Shown here: positions 34,872 to 46,205 of the stretch, in pieces | Position numbering within the stretch: the stretch's first letter is position 1 | Layout: every line of letters starts with the position of its first letter | Assembly: GCF_032452875.1 (NCBI RefSeq) | Contig: NC_083876.1 | Location: 28,432,001 to 28,496,000, forward strand | Source: Bos javanicus | Taxonomy: Eukaryota > Chordata > Mammalia > Artiodactyla > Bovidae | Direction of reading: 5' to 3' | Length of the DNA: 64,000 nucleotides | Made by a program: the position numbers and the translations under genes | The notes under the pieces: model-generated | Seen by the model: only the letters and a program-made list of their open reading frames with translations | What the model was told of the DNA's origin: nothing | Database searches by the model: none

Positions 34872-35240
34872 AGTCAGGACTGAGATCACAAAGAGACTAC
34901 CTACTGTGGGGCTTAAACAACAAACATTTATTTCCCTCAGTTCTGGAGCTGGGAAGTCCCAGAACAAGGGGCCAGTAGATCCAATGTCTGGTAGGAACAC
35001 TTCCTGCTTTGCAGATGACCATCCTCTCCTTGTATCCTTACATATCAAAGAACAGAGGTAGGAAACTCCCCTGTCTCTTCTTGTAAAGGCACTAATTGTA
35101 TTCATTAGGGCTCCACCTTCATGACTTAATTACTTTCTGGAGTCTCTACTTCCTAATACCATCACATTACATCACACAGGGGATTAGGATTTCAACATAG
35201 GGATTTTGAGGGCACAAAACATGTAGTCCGTAACCCTGCG
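34872..35240 (-). mobile_element. MaLR-type (MLT1/MST) solo LTR
   Basis: The reverse of the 7100 family: GGGGCTTAAACAACAAACAT, TTCCCTCAGTTCTGGAGCTG, GGGCTCCACCTTCATGACTT, CCTAATACCATCACATTACA, AGGATTTCAACATAGGGATT. No coding sequence. Confidence 0.7.
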
Positions 35241-35480
35241 CGATTCAAACACCATGTGATTCAAGTCCTATTTCCTGCTGCGTCCATCTCCGCCAAAGGT
35301 GAAATCGTGCTTTGTGCTGATCTAAGTCAAGAGTTTTAAGAACTTACCTTAGTTTTAAGAGGAGTCAAACCTACCTTTCAATTTTGGATAGAGATCTTTC
35401 ACATACTAATCTTTGTAAAGATAACTACACTTGTCATCATATGTATGACTTTCTCATTTGGCAGCCATCATACAACCAAA

Positions 35481-35674
35481 AGTGTTAGACGCTCAGTTGT
35501 GTCCAACTCTTCGCGACCCCAGGGACTGCAGCATGCCAGGCTCTTCTGTCCATGGAATTCTCCAGGCAAGAATAGCAGACTGGGTATCCATCCCCTTCTC
35601 CAGGGGATCTTCCCAACCTAGGTCTCCCACATTGCAGGCAGATCCTTTACCATCTGAGCCACCAGGAAAGCCCT
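35481..35674 (-). mobile_element. Bov-tA SINE
   Basis: Antisense; AGTGTTAGACGCTCAGTTGT to GCCACCAGGAAAGCCCT. TCATACAACCAAA duplicated (35468-35480 and 35675-35687). Confidence 0.96.
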
Positions 35675-36257
35675 TCATACAACCAAAGCACCTGCTTAAT
35701 AGGATCCCTGAGGACAAATAACTTGCAGATACATGACTGAGAAATGTGCTCTCTTGCTCCTTCCTGAGGAGTGTGGAGGAGGGGAGGACAGCTGAGAGAT
35801 TAGGGATGGGAACCAGACGTGCAGCATGATGTTTTGAGGAGTGAGGTGCAGATCTGAGTCACTGTGGAAAACTAGAGAGGGAAGTGGCCAGGCAGCAACC
35901 TGAGAGACGGTGTCAGGGGTGCAGCCAGATCAAAGCTGAGTCCAGCCCACTCAGCACAGAGCTGGGGAAGAACCGACACACCCTCTTGGGGAAGTTTGGT
36001 AATGAATGTCCTCAGACACCTGGGTAATCATTGACCTGACAGTTAAATTTAGTACTAAACGCTTGACCTCTCTACGAATGCAATCTCAGAGACAGTTTTG
36101 GGTGATGTAGAAAAGAATAGTTTCATTGCTTTGCCAGACAAAAGGGGAGAGAGTGGGTTCCTGCCCTCAAAAACTATTGTTTATCAAGCCAGGATGGTTT
36201 GATAAAGTTGTTTTTTGTTTTTTTTTTTTTTAAGCAATAGTCCAGGGGTGGAGTTAG

Positions 36258-36472
36258 AGCTTCCCAGGTGGCACTATGGTAAAGAACCCACCTGCCAATG
36301 CAGGAGACGTAAGAGATGTGGGTTTGATCCCTGGGTTGGGAAGATTCCCTGGAAGAAAGCATGGCAACCCACTCCAGTATTCTTGCCTGGAGAATTGCAT
36401 GGAGAGAGGAGCCTGGCTGGCTACAGTCCATGGGGTTGCAAAGACTCAGACATGACTGAGCGTACACACACC
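36258..36472 (+). mobile_element. Bov-tA SINE
   Basis: Head AGCTTCCCAGGTGGCACTAT, B-box GGTTTGATCCC, body to CAGACATGACTGAGCGTACA. Confidence 0.94.
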
Positions 36473-36540
36473 ATGTCATTAAGAATCCAGACAGTATTTG
36501 GCTATTTTAGAGCCAGACATACAGCATGGGGTCACCTCCT

Positions 36541-36750
36541 GGGGGCTTTGCAGGTGGCTCAGTGGTAAAGAATCCACCTCCCAAGCAGGAGACCTGTTCA
36601 GTCCCTGGATCAGGAAGATTCGCTGGGCAGGAAATGGCAACCCACTCCAGTATTTTTGTCTGTGAAATCCCATGGATGGAGGATCCTGGCAGGTTACCGT
36701 CCATGGGGTTGCAAAGAGTCAAACATGACTGAGCAACTAATCGGCAGCAG
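36541..36750 (+). mobile_element. Bov-tA SINE
   Basis: Head GGGGGCTTTGCAGGTGGCTC, diverged B-box TTCAGTCCCTGG, body to CATGACTGAGCAACTAATCG. Confidence 0.93.
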
Positions 36751-37820
36751 TAGCACTTCCTGGGATATCTGTCTGCCTGGGGCAGAACCCTCCCCAGGGA
36801 GCGGAGGAACAAGGCTGGTCTAGAGCAACTGCTTGGAGCTCTCTTTGATCAGGATCAGAGCCTACGTGTCCAGCCTCGTGGTCTGCAGAAGATAGGCTCA
36901 GAGGATTAGAGAGAAGCAGGCACCAGTTAGGAACATTCTTATTGTATCTGGAGAGTCACTCAAGCCATGGGAGATCTGCTGTCCTGAGCTGACTTTCGGG
37001 GCTGGTCAGAAAGTTCCCCAGTCGCACCTGCATCTACAGCCATCTCCCCACCCTGAGGAATGAGTCCATCAGATCTCAACTTGTTTCTCCCGCCTTAACA
37101 ATGCCTGTTAACTAAACTCTGTCTCAAGGATCTTCAAATATTTTTACTTACATACTTTCTACAGAAATTTATCCAATTATGTACTCTTACACACATGTTT
37201 AAGTTTACAGGGAAAACTACTACTCATCTTAAGTTTAAACAATTGTGAAGAATCTAAATTCTGATGCATTGTCAACGTGACATTTTTAAATAGACCGTTA
37301 AAAACTCTTGGGAAAGTATCCAAAGTGTGATAGCTCCATATTGTGTTGACTGGGCTAGGCCACACTATTTTCCCCAGAATTCTCTTCCCTGTTTGTTTCT
37401 GGTAAGGGTGGCCACAGGAAAGGGTCTTGTGAAAAATTTGGAGAAAAGCAGTGATCAGCAGACATTTTGAGGCTCATGTGCATCCTTGCCTCCCTGCTGG
37501 CTCACCTTGTCTGTAACTGTGTCACCGGCTCCTTCAGCTCTTCCAGCTCCTGGGACAAGTGTGTGTTTAGCTCTGTGGTCAAGGTACCACCTTCACCTAC
37601 AAGTCGCCCATGTCAAGACTAGAGGCAGTGAGAACTGACATGGATTCAAGTCTCTTCTTGCTGGAGCTCATGCTGAAAGGATGCATGTTCTTCCTAACTT
37701 TACACCCATTTCCCCTCCCCAGCCAGCTGCCTTGTTGACTTCAAGATCCAGGGCCAGATACAAATGCTGCCACTTACAGGGACTGTTTAGCCAGTTTCCA
37801 CAATTGTATCAGATCCAAAT

Positions 37821-37888
37821 GTATATGTGTGTGTATGTGTATGTGTACACACATGTGTATGTGTGTGTATGTGTATGTGTGTGTGTCT
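37821..37888 (+). repeat. (TG)n/(TATG)n microsatellite
   Basis: Alternating TG and TATG units, with a short ACACACATG interruption at 37846-37855. It continues straight into the tail side of the next SINE. Confidence 0.9.
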
Positions 37889-38090
37889 GTTCAATTGTGT
37901 CTGACTCTTTGCAACCCCATTGACTATAGCCTACCAGGCTCCTCTGCCCATGGGATTCTCCAGGCAAGAATACTGGAGTGGGTTGTCATTTCCTCCTCCA
38001 GGGGATCTTCCCAACCCAGGGTTCGAATTCGAGTCTCCTGTGGCTCCTGCACTGGCAGACAGATTCTTTACCACTGTGCCACCTGGGCTT
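37889..38090 (-). mobile_element. Bov-tA SINE
   Basis: Antisense; TTCAATTGTGTCTGACTCTT to ACCACTGTGCCACCTGGGCT. Its tail side merges with the TG microsatellite. Confidence 0.94.
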
Positions 38091-38236
38091 AAATCCAATC
38101 ATTGTGGCAAATCTCTTATTCTGTAAAAATGGAGAAATTGATATAAAGAGGTAGACAGATGAATAGACAGAAATGGTTCTGGTTGAACCCTGATACACAA
38201 ATCACCAGAGTGATTTGATTCCCATCATCATTCATT

Positions 38237-38257
38237 AAAAAAAAAAAAAAAAAAAAA
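38237..38257 (+). repeat. Poly(A) run
   Basis: 21 A residues with no recognisable retroelement directly upstream. Confidence 0.9.
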
Positions 38258-38555
38258 CATGATCTATCTCTTCTTGAATAGTCAGAAGTTACTTCATCTA
38301 TTTTATTCCTTGAATTCACATTTTTATCTCATTTTAACTTAAATGTAATACTTTTGCATTTTACCCAAATATTAACCACTCAATCACACTTCTCTTGAAC
38401 TAGAATAAATTCATGTTATTTTTTAGAATTTCCTGTGCCCATAATGCACAAGGTATTAAAATATGCTTTATTGATTTTATTCTCATTCCATTAGTAATAG
38501 TAAGCAATTGATCAACATTACAGAAATACATCCTTAGTTCTTAAATTTTTTTTTT

Positions 38556-38960
38556 CCTGGTTAGCTGTTGCTGCTGATACCCCAAAACTCAGGGATTAAG
38601 TCAATAATTTCTTTTTTTAGTTCATGTGTTTGTGGTTGGGAGTCTACTTTATTTTAGGTTGGTACTGGTGGGGGCAGATGATCTGGGATTATTCTGCTCA
38701 ATGTGCTTCTCATCATTTCCATGGAAAAACTGCCTGGACAGACCACTTCTTTCCCATGACTATGATGGAAGCCTTAGAGAAACCAGAAGCATGTAAGTCT
38801 GTTAAAACCCAGGCTTATTATCTCTTCCACCAACTCTGTTGGTCAAAGCAATCACAAGGAATTGGGAAATTCAAGATGCTTCCAAGAGAAATACAATCAC
38901 AGGAAAATATGCTTGTAGTGAATTTGATTGTAAAAGAGTTAAAGTAGAACTGATTAAATC
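38556..38960. repeat. Possible ancient LTR-like repeat
   Basis: GGTTAGCTGTTGCTGCTGAT and the region to AGATGCTTCCAAGAGAAATA resemble an old LTR-like repeat. The 107-codon frame here has no known domain and is probably chance. Confidence 0.3.
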
Positions 38961-39220
38961 TGCCTTAAAACTCTGCATCAGAACGCAAACATGACAAAAA
39001 TTCCCCATTGTCAAAGAGTGCATGTCTTTCAGGGAAAATGACTTCAAAGCAACAAGAAGTACCAGGAAATGATGAAAATAATCCAGGTCACTGAGAATAC
39101 GAAAATACTGCTTACAGTGGTGTTGGGTAAATTCCTGCATTATAATCTGCCAGTTTTTAATCAGTGAAAATGTTAAAATTTTTCAAAATAAAAATTTGAT
39201 TGATTTTGACATTGGGTAAC

Positions 39221-39510
39221 GTTGGCTGCAGTCCATGGGGTCGCACAGAGTCGGACACGACTGAGCGACTGAACTGAACGGAACTGAACTGAACGTTGGC
39301 TCAGTGGATTAAGAATTTGCCTGCAGTGCAGGAGATATAGGGATACGGCTTTGATCCCTGGGTCAGGAAGTTCCCCTGGAGGAGGAAAATGGCAATCTAT
39401 TCCAGTATTCTTGCCTGAAAAATCCCATGAACAGAGGAGCCTGGTGGGCTATATAGTCCAAAGGGTCACAAAAAGTTAGACACGACTGAAGGACTAAGCA
39501 GACACACAAT
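39221..39510 (+). mobile_element. Bov-tA SINE interrupted by a BovB stub
   Basis: Head resumes at TTGGCTCAGTGGATTAAGAA after the 64-bp insert; B-box GGCTTTGATCCC; body to AGACACGACTGAAGGACTAA. Confidence 0.9.
39228..39291 (+). mobile_element. BovB 3' tail stub, 64 bp, nested in a Bov-tA
   Basis: GCAGTCCATGGGGTCGCACA through GACTGAACTGAACGGAACTG and the final GAACTGA. AACGTTGGCT is duplicated on both sides (39218-39227 and 39292-39301). Removing the insert restores the Bov-tA head GTTGGCTCAGTGGATTAAG. Confidence 0.85.
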
Positions 39511-40634
39511 CACAATCATATACACAAAATAAAACTTTATATTTTTGTTTTACACTAAGCTTCAAAAGAAAGCATGAGAGAATCAATCCCCCTTTTCCCA
39601 GGAAAATGTAACTTATAGTCATATAGCTTTTGGCTACTCATTGCTGAATTAATACATAAAATAAAAAAAATATTTATTTCAAGACCGTTTAAATAGAGAG
39701 ATGAGAATCCCTTACAGAGATCTGAAAATGGAAAGAAATCATGTTAAGAAGGGTTATCCTTTCTTTTTAAAGTCTCAAAAAGAAACTGAAAATGTCTGTA
39801 AGAAATTAAGAATGATTCATACAGCTCTTCAACTTGGCCTTTTGAGAGAACAGATATATTCTACCCTGTGTTTACAGCATCTAATCCCCATTCCTTCCAC
39901 AAGAAAGCCTGTAATGAAAGCTGACTACGCCACAACATACCCCTAGAAAGAATGATCCGTCTATTTTCCATTGTTTACTGAATTACAAAGAGTTACCATG
40001 GTTCAGGCAGCCTCATTACAGGCAGTGCTAAGCATGCAGTGTGAATACAGATTACACAAAGGCACCAGGGATGGTGAGGTATGTAATCCAAAGGTTCCTT
40101 GTTTTATAGCAACAAAACAGTCTGGTAAATGGTGAGCATAGCAAGAGAGAGAAAAAAGCTCAATAAGACATAGGTAAGTCACATTTTATGTAAAATGTGC
40201 CCTAGCTTTTTAGTGGAAGATAATTGCTTTCTAATATTGTGCTGGCTTCTGCCATACCATCAGCATGAGGCAGCCATAGGTATACAAGTGTCCCCTCCCT
40301 CTTGAACCTCCCTCTCATCTCCCACCCCTCTAGGTTGTCACAGAGTACGGGGTTGAACTCTCTGTGTCACATGGCAAGTTCCCATGGATATCTATTTTTA
40401 TGTAAAATTTTATAAGTTACCTTAAGCAGTTAAATAGTTTAACACTAAAGCCAAAAAAAAAAAAAAAAAGGATATTTTAGAAAGTAAAGAAGTGTGTAAA
40501 CAAAACCAACCTCAAAATTTTGCCCCTAATCTTTGTGACTTGGTTTAAGTATTCCATTTTTTTTTCAAACCACAGACTGTAGGAAAAACAATCCTTGTTG
40601 CTTCAATACTTTTCACTTTCTTTTGCTTTGTTTT
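39511..40634. other. No gene seen
   Basis: Mostly unrecognised. It includes a frame at 39701-39946 without known domain and poly(A) at 40453-40469. Confidence 0.4.
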
Positions 40635-40646
40635 ACTAAGGTCTTT

Positions 40647-40922
40647 CAGAGAAGGCAATGGCACCCCACTCCAGCACTCTTGCCTGGAAAATCCCGTGGA
40701 CAGAGGAGCCTGGTGGGCTGCAGTCCATGGGGTCTCGAAGAGTCAGACACGACTGAGTGACTTCCCTTTCACTTTTCACTTTCCTGCATTGGAGAAGGAA
40801 ATGGCAACCCACTCCAGTGTTCTTGCCTGGAAAATCCCAGGGACGGTGGAGCCTGGTGGGCTGCCGTCTATGGGATCGCACAGAGTCGGACACGACTGAA
40901 GTGACTTAGCAGCAGCAGTAGC
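40647..40922 (+). mobile_element. Bov-A2 SINE (dimeric)
   Basis: Dimer with central TTTCACTTTTCACTTTCCTG and a CAGCAGCAGTAG end. A 12-base duplication ACTAAGGTCTTT flanks it (40635-40646 and 40923-40934). Confidence 0.96.
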
Positions 40923-41345
40923 ACTAAGGTCTTTAGCTTGGAAGCTTCTCTCTAATTAACTCTACTATACATTGGTGTGTTGTTTCAAATGAAATTGTAG
41001 GATTTTTCCCTTGTGAACAAAGAGACTGATGGAGGCATGTCCAAGGAACATATCATCTTTTATTATCAGAGGCTCTGAGGACCCAGAACCGGTTCAGAAA
41101 CTTGAAAACTATTCCATAAACTGAAGTAATCAAGTATATAGGAACTAATTTTGTACCTTGTATAAAGTGAATGTTCAGTAGATCAAGTTAAATGAATAAC
41201 TTAGATCCATTAAATACATATAATGAGAGGTTAGAATTAAAAGATAAATTTTTCTAGTAACATATTGAAAGTAATGATACATTTACCATATACAAATCAA
41301 GACTAAATAAAAAGTCTCTTATACCTAAAAAGTTACATTTTACCT

Positions 41346-41552
41346 GTGTGATATGTGTTAGTCATTAAGTTGTGTCCCACTCTTTGTGTTCCCTTGACAG
41401 TATAGCCCTCCAGACTCCTCTGTCCATGGAATTCTCCAGGCAAGAATACTGGAGTGGGTTGCCATTCTTTTATCCAGGGGATCTTCCCGACCCAGGAATC
41501 AAACCTGGGTTTCCTGCATTGAAAGCAGGTTCTCTACCATCTGAGTACCTAC
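41346..41552 (-). mobile_element. Bov-tA SINE
   Basis: Antisense; TGTGTTAGTCATTAAGTTGT to TTCTCTACCATCTGAGTACC. Confidence 0.92.
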
Positions 41553-41994
41553 TCTGAAGTAAAAGAAAAAGGATAATTTCTTTCTTACAAGATTCCTAAA
41601 TTATGTCTGTCAGGAGAAAAAAGAGACCAAAATACAAAACAGAAGTTTTAATATAAAGCAGGTCAAGACAACATCATGAAGTCTTCATCGTGTTTTCAAC
41701 CTATCAATAACAATCAAGTGAATGTTTCCTCCTAGGGAGACATGTAGCATCAAAAGAATATTAATTCTGAGGTCTCAGAACAGGCAATTTGTAACAGGAA
41801 AAGAAGCAAGAGGTTACTGAATAAACACAACATTTTGAAATAGTGACAGACAATCTTGGCAATAATCCATTATGTAACTCAATTGTGAAACACATAATTG
41901 AAATTGTTTTAGTAGAAGAGTTTGTTATCTGTTGCCCTATGAACCTGATGAATTATACATCAATGTAGAAGTGCTGGGAACTGCAAATTTGACT

Positions 41995-42145
41995 AGTGTA
42001 GTGGAAAGAGTACTGAGCTTGGAGTCAGAAGGTGTGGACTGTGGTTCAGCTCCTTTACTTACTTGAATATATCCCTTGATCAGGTTACTTAATCTTTCTG
42101 AGTGAAATATGCCTATCAGTAATGTAGCAGATGATCTAAAATGCT
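41995..42145 (+). repeat. MIR SINE remnant
   Basis: AGCTTGGAGTCAGAAGGTGT, TTCAGCTCCTTTACTTACTT and TTACTTAATCTTTCTGAGTG follow MIR order. Confidence 0.75.
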
Positions 42146-42399
42146 TTTGAAATATTAAAGAAGTAAAGGAATTATTATTTTGAGAGTACATGTAGGAAAT
42201 ATACACAAAGATATGTAGTTTTATTTAAAAATGTTAATTTCTTTAATGAGCAATTTATGGGCATTTAAATGGATTGAACTGATAATGACTTTAAAAATGA
42301 AAGTTCACTATATATGCCTTACATGTCTTCAGGTGAACTTCAGTGTCAAGGGACATTGTTCTAGCAGCTCTTCTCCATGAATTCACAGAATAAAATAAA

Positions 42400-42960
42400 A
42401 AAGCACAGCAATAATTTAAGCTCCACAGAGGCAGGGGTATTTCACCCTATATCCCCAGTGCCTAAATAGCAAGGCTATGGTTTTTCCAGTGTCATGTATG
42501 GATGTGAGAGTTGGACTGTGAAGAAAGCTGAGCGCCGAAGAATTGATGCTTTTGAATTGTGGTGTTGGAGAAGACTCTTGATCCAACCAGTCCATTCTGA
42601 AGGAGATCAGCCCTGGGATTTCTTTGGAAGGAATGATGCTAAAGCTGAAACTCCAGTACTTTGGCCACCTCATGCGAAGCGTTGACTCATTGGAAAAGAC
42701 CCTGATACTGGGAGGGATTGGGGGCAGGAGGAGAAGGGAACGACAGAGGATGAGATGGCTGGATGGCATCACTGACTCGATGGACGTGAGTCTGAGTGAA
42801 CTCCGGGAGTTGGTGGTGGACAGGGAGGCCTGGCGTGCTGTGATTCATGGGATCGCAAAGAACTGGACACAACTGAGCGACTGAACTGAACTGAACTGAA
42901 ATAGCACCTAGCGTGTAGGAGGAATCCATAAATATTTCATGAAAGAATAAATTAATTAAC
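42400..42960 (+). repeat. L2 3' end split by a BovB
   Basis: AGCTCCACAGAGGCAGGGGT, CCTATATCCCCAGTGCCTAA, then after the insert CCTAGCGTGTAGGAGGAATC and CATAAATATTTCATGAAAGA: the standard L2 terminus. Confidence 0.8.
42472..42898 (+). mobile_element. BovB 3' fragment with a 23-bp internal deletion, inserted in an L2
   Basis: Carries VMYGCESWTVKKAERRRIDAF and RRRRERQRMRWLDG. About 23 bases between AAGACTCTTGA and TCCAACCAGTCC are missing relative to sister copies, with GA at the breakpoints. AAATAGCA flanks the insert (42464-42471 and 42899-42906). The host L2 end (CCCAGTGCC ... CCTAGCGTGTAGG) is split. Confidence 0.9.
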
Positions 42961-43243
42961 CAGGACTAAGAGTCATCCTGTTGTCAGAATCCAGAAAAAA
43001 CTTGAACTGATAACTTGATGGGAAGAATAATTACTGATCTCTGCATAATATATACTTAACCAATGCAGATCTGCTGGTTTGAAAGAAAAAGAGAAACCTT
43101 TGCCCTTCTCCCACATCTGCTACTTGCTCAGAAGAAAACATTCACCAGCTGGAAATCTAGACATATACTTCTCTCCAGCCAGAGCACAGAAACTTGAGAA
43201 TTGGTTTCCCTCATCCTTAATCAGTCAATGAGTATTATTCTGT

Positions 43244-43265
43244 AAAAAAAAAAAAAAAAAAAAAA
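43244..43265 (+). repeat. Poly(A) run
   Basis: 22 A residues after TATTCTGT. Confidence 0.9.
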
Positions 43266-43320
43266 TAGACTAAAACCCTCAGAAAATAAATAGGCAAGAA
43301 ATAAGGAGGAGGGAAGGGGC

Positions 43321-43580
43321 TTCCCTGAACATTTATGTTGCTTCCAAGCCTTGGCTGTTCTACATAGTGCTGCTATATTCATTGGGATGCATCTGTTTTT
43401 TCAAATTTGAATTTCATCTTTTCCAGACGTAGAGCCAGGAGTGGGATTGCCACATGCAGTATCATATGGTAACTCTGTTTTTAGTTTTTAAGGACCCTCC
43501 ATAGTGTTTTTCAGAGTGACTGATTACATTCCCATCAATAGTATAGGAGCATACCCTTTTCTCCACACTTTCCGCAGCAC
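43321..43580 (-). repeat. L1 ORF2 fragment, antisense
   Basis: TGCTGCTATATTCATTGGGA, ATCATATGGTAACTCTGTTT, AAGGACCCTCCATAGTGTTT and TTACATTCCCATCAATAGTA are the reverse of L1 ORF2 3' text. Confidence 0.75.
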
Positions 43581-45117
43581 AAAAATGAGTTTTATTGGTG
43601 AAAACAATGCCCCGTGGACTAGCAAAATGAATGTTGGAAAAGAGCCCTTGAAGGTGAAATTAAAGATATGCAAAATATATAGATTAGCTAAAATGGTACT
43701 GATAGACAGATAATGATAGAGAGATAAATAGGCAGACATAGACATATACACGTGTATTTTTTTTAATAGACATTCCTCCTATCATACGCAAGCAAGGTAG
43801 ATGAGCCCAGGAGGCAAGCAGCCTCACCTGTAAGGATGATACCTTAAACAATCCTCACCTTTCTGCCTCAGAAGGTGAACTCCTAAGGGTTTTAAAGCAG
43901 TGCCCCATGGAGCTATATTAAAGCATAAGCTCAGCAAAGAAAAAGGTGCATCCTTATATACTCTCACCAAAACGTTCTTTCATATTTTGCACCAAACATA
44001 AAAGTTCATAAAATCTCTACAATTAAAAACATGACCATAAATAAACCTCATGTTTCCCAGTGAGATCACATGCCATTGTTAACCTTCACAAACTGTTCTG
44101 AAAATTTGGTAACCATTGACTGCTTGGAAATGACTTCTTGTTGCACAGATGCAGAAATATAAAACAATGACTTTTTATTTTTAAATTTGACATTTTATTC
44201 ATGTTAAATTATATTGCATTCCTTTTGATTTTTTAAAATATTATTTCTCTTGATTACTACGTGTTTTGGCACCTCTTCAAAATTTGCACCAGAGGCTAAT
44301 GCCTCGAGCGCCGTGATTTTGAGCATCTGAGGAGACTGTAAGACTGAAACATTGTATCTCTAGAATTTGGGGGTTTTACTCTACCAAATCTTTTATCCAA
44401 GGTACCACTCAAAGAACCCCAAGGAATGGAGAACTGGATCTTCTAGAGACTATAAAATGAACATTGTAAAATGTCTGTTATTTGGTCTTATATTGTATTG
44501 TTTTGTATGTTATTTTACTATTAAATATTTAGTTAGTAAATGTCTGTATGTGTGGTATGATCTGGCTGAAACTTGCTCTCACTGTTACCTGACAAGTAAG
44601 AATGTGGGGATGGCTACCTTTATCTGCCAAAAGAGAATCTGACAATAAATTGACTTGTCAATGCACAGCACTCAAGAAAACAATGGATGAGGTCAATCAA
44701 TGTAGTTAAATAAGATAAACTATGTAATTTAAGATAAAATATAAATTTTGTTTTAAAATATTTATTTTATCAATATATTCATATAAAATATAAATTTTAT
44801 ATCAAGTATAAAATATTTATGTATTTTATAAATATATTTTTCCTTACTTAACTACATTTTCTAGCCCTTACTACGTGTCAAACATTGTTTTACATTTTTT
44901 ACAAAAATTCATTCATAGGAATTGTCTATGTGAAGTACTATTATTACCTCTATCTCACAAATGAGAAAACTCTCTTCTTTCTCTTGGTAAAATCCAAAAG
45001 TATGTGTACCTCATTTGAAAATGCATGACAGAAAAAGTCCACAGAGGGTATTACACAAAACTAGTGTAGCAAAAGGAAACAAAACAATAAGCCTGTAATA
45101 TTCATTTATTTATTCAT
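43581..45117. other. AT-rich sequence, no gene
   Basis: 44700-44840 is very AT-rich with repeated ATAAAATATAAATTTT-like words. 44865-44975 (TACGTGTCAAACATTGTTTT, TACTATTATTACCTCTATCT) is an old MIR/L2-like remnant. The frame at 44367-44642 has no known domain. Confidence 0.45.
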
Positions 45118-45236
45118 TTGGGTGCAACGGGTCTTAGTTGAGGCACATGGGGTAGAGTTCTCCCACCAGGGATCAGACCTGGGCCCCCTGCATTGGGAGT
45201 GCAGAATCTTAGCCACTGAACCACCAGGGAAGTCCT
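45118..45236 (-). mobile_element. CHR-2/ART2A-type tRNA-Glu SINE
   Basis: TTGGGTGCAACGGGTCTTAG to TTAGCCACTGAACCACCAGG and GAAGTCCTG at the head side. Confidence 0.8.
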
Positions 45237-45647
45237 GAGCCTTTAAACTAAGAGTGGGACAGTATTTCTAAATTAGCTCATCTCAAAAACCAAAAAATAA
45301 GTTTTGAAAATTTGTTAAAATCCTCAATCAATGCAAAAGCTCAAGAACTTATAACTACATAGGATCAGGCAAAATAAGAAAGTGTATCAGGAAGATTTAT
45401 CTACTACAACAGTTTTTTTAGAGGAGGAAGGAAGTTTTATTATCAAGTTAACGTAAATCTTCTTAAAGACCGTTAAGTGCTTCTGCTCCACCCTTGGCTC
45501 AAATCTACTTAAAAATTGCAGCGCTGATTGACAGAAAAATATCTGTGGTTCAGAAAAGTGTCTCGGAAAACAACTTATGTTCCTTCTAAGAGTTTCTAAT
45601 ATGAATTTGGGGAAAAAAAAGCAGAGCCCACAGTGTGGACTCGTCCC

Positions 45648-45850
45648 TGCTCAGTCATGTCAGACTCTTCGAGGCCACTTGGAAGGCAGCCCGCCAGGCT
45701 CCTCTGTCCATGGGATTCTCCAGCAAGAATACTGGAGTGAGTTGCCATGCCCTCCTCCAGAGGATCTTCCTGACCCAGGGATGGAATCCATGTCTCTTGA
45801 ATCTCCTTCATTGGCAGGTGAGTTCTTTACCACTGCACCACCAGGGAGGC
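45648..45850 (-). mobile_element. Bov-tA SINE
   Basis: Antisense; GCTCAGTCATGTCAGACTCT to TTTACCACTGCACCACCAGG. Confidence 0.92.
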
Positions 45851-45902
45851 ATGAATTTAAAGGAAGAATATTTCTGGACTTACATCCTTTTATCCTGATA
45901 GA

Positions 45903-46110
45903 TCTTTTCTCCCCCAGCTTTATTGAGATATAATTGACATATAACATCGTGTAAGTTCAAAGTGTGCAACACGTTGATTGATTGTGTATTGCAATACAGT
46001 TACCAACTTAGCATTAGTTAACACCTCCATCAGGTCACATAAGTATCATTTCTTTTTGTGGTGAATATAATAATTTTTAGTTATCCACTTAAGTGTATGT
46101 TTTCTTTCTT
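45903..46110 (-). repeat. Old L1 3' fragment, antisense
   Basis: CAGCTTTATTGAGATATAAT, ACACGTTGATTGATTGTGTA and TTAACACCTCCATCAGGTCA are classic reverse L1 text. Confidence 0.75.
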
Positions 46111-46114
46111 GTTT

Positions 46115-46205
46115 CAGGTTTCAGTTACCTTTGTACTCTAGTATCCAGCACAAACCTTGCACATAATAGGCATTAAGAAAATGTTTGATGAATAAATGTG
46201 TGAAT
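46115..46205 (+). repeat. L2 3' end remnant
   Basis: TATCCAGCACAAACCTTGCA, CATAATAGGCATTAAGAAAA, TGTTTGATGAATAAATG. Confidence 0.7.

Larger units (their letters stand above)
36083..37115 (-). mobile_element. LTR-like element B (same family as 29311), split by two Bov-tA
   Basis: CAATCTCAGAGACAGTTTTG and TTTCATTGCTTTGCCAGACA match the opening of the 29311 element. It is interrupted by SINEs at 36258-36472 and 36541-36750. The right limit is a guess based on loss of structure. Confidence 0.4.

Noticed and set aside
38624..38947. 107-codon frame
   Set aside because: Lies in a probable old LTR-like repeat and has no recognisable domain or conservation signal.
43504..43713. 70-codon frame
   Set aside because: Begins in an antisense L1 fragment.
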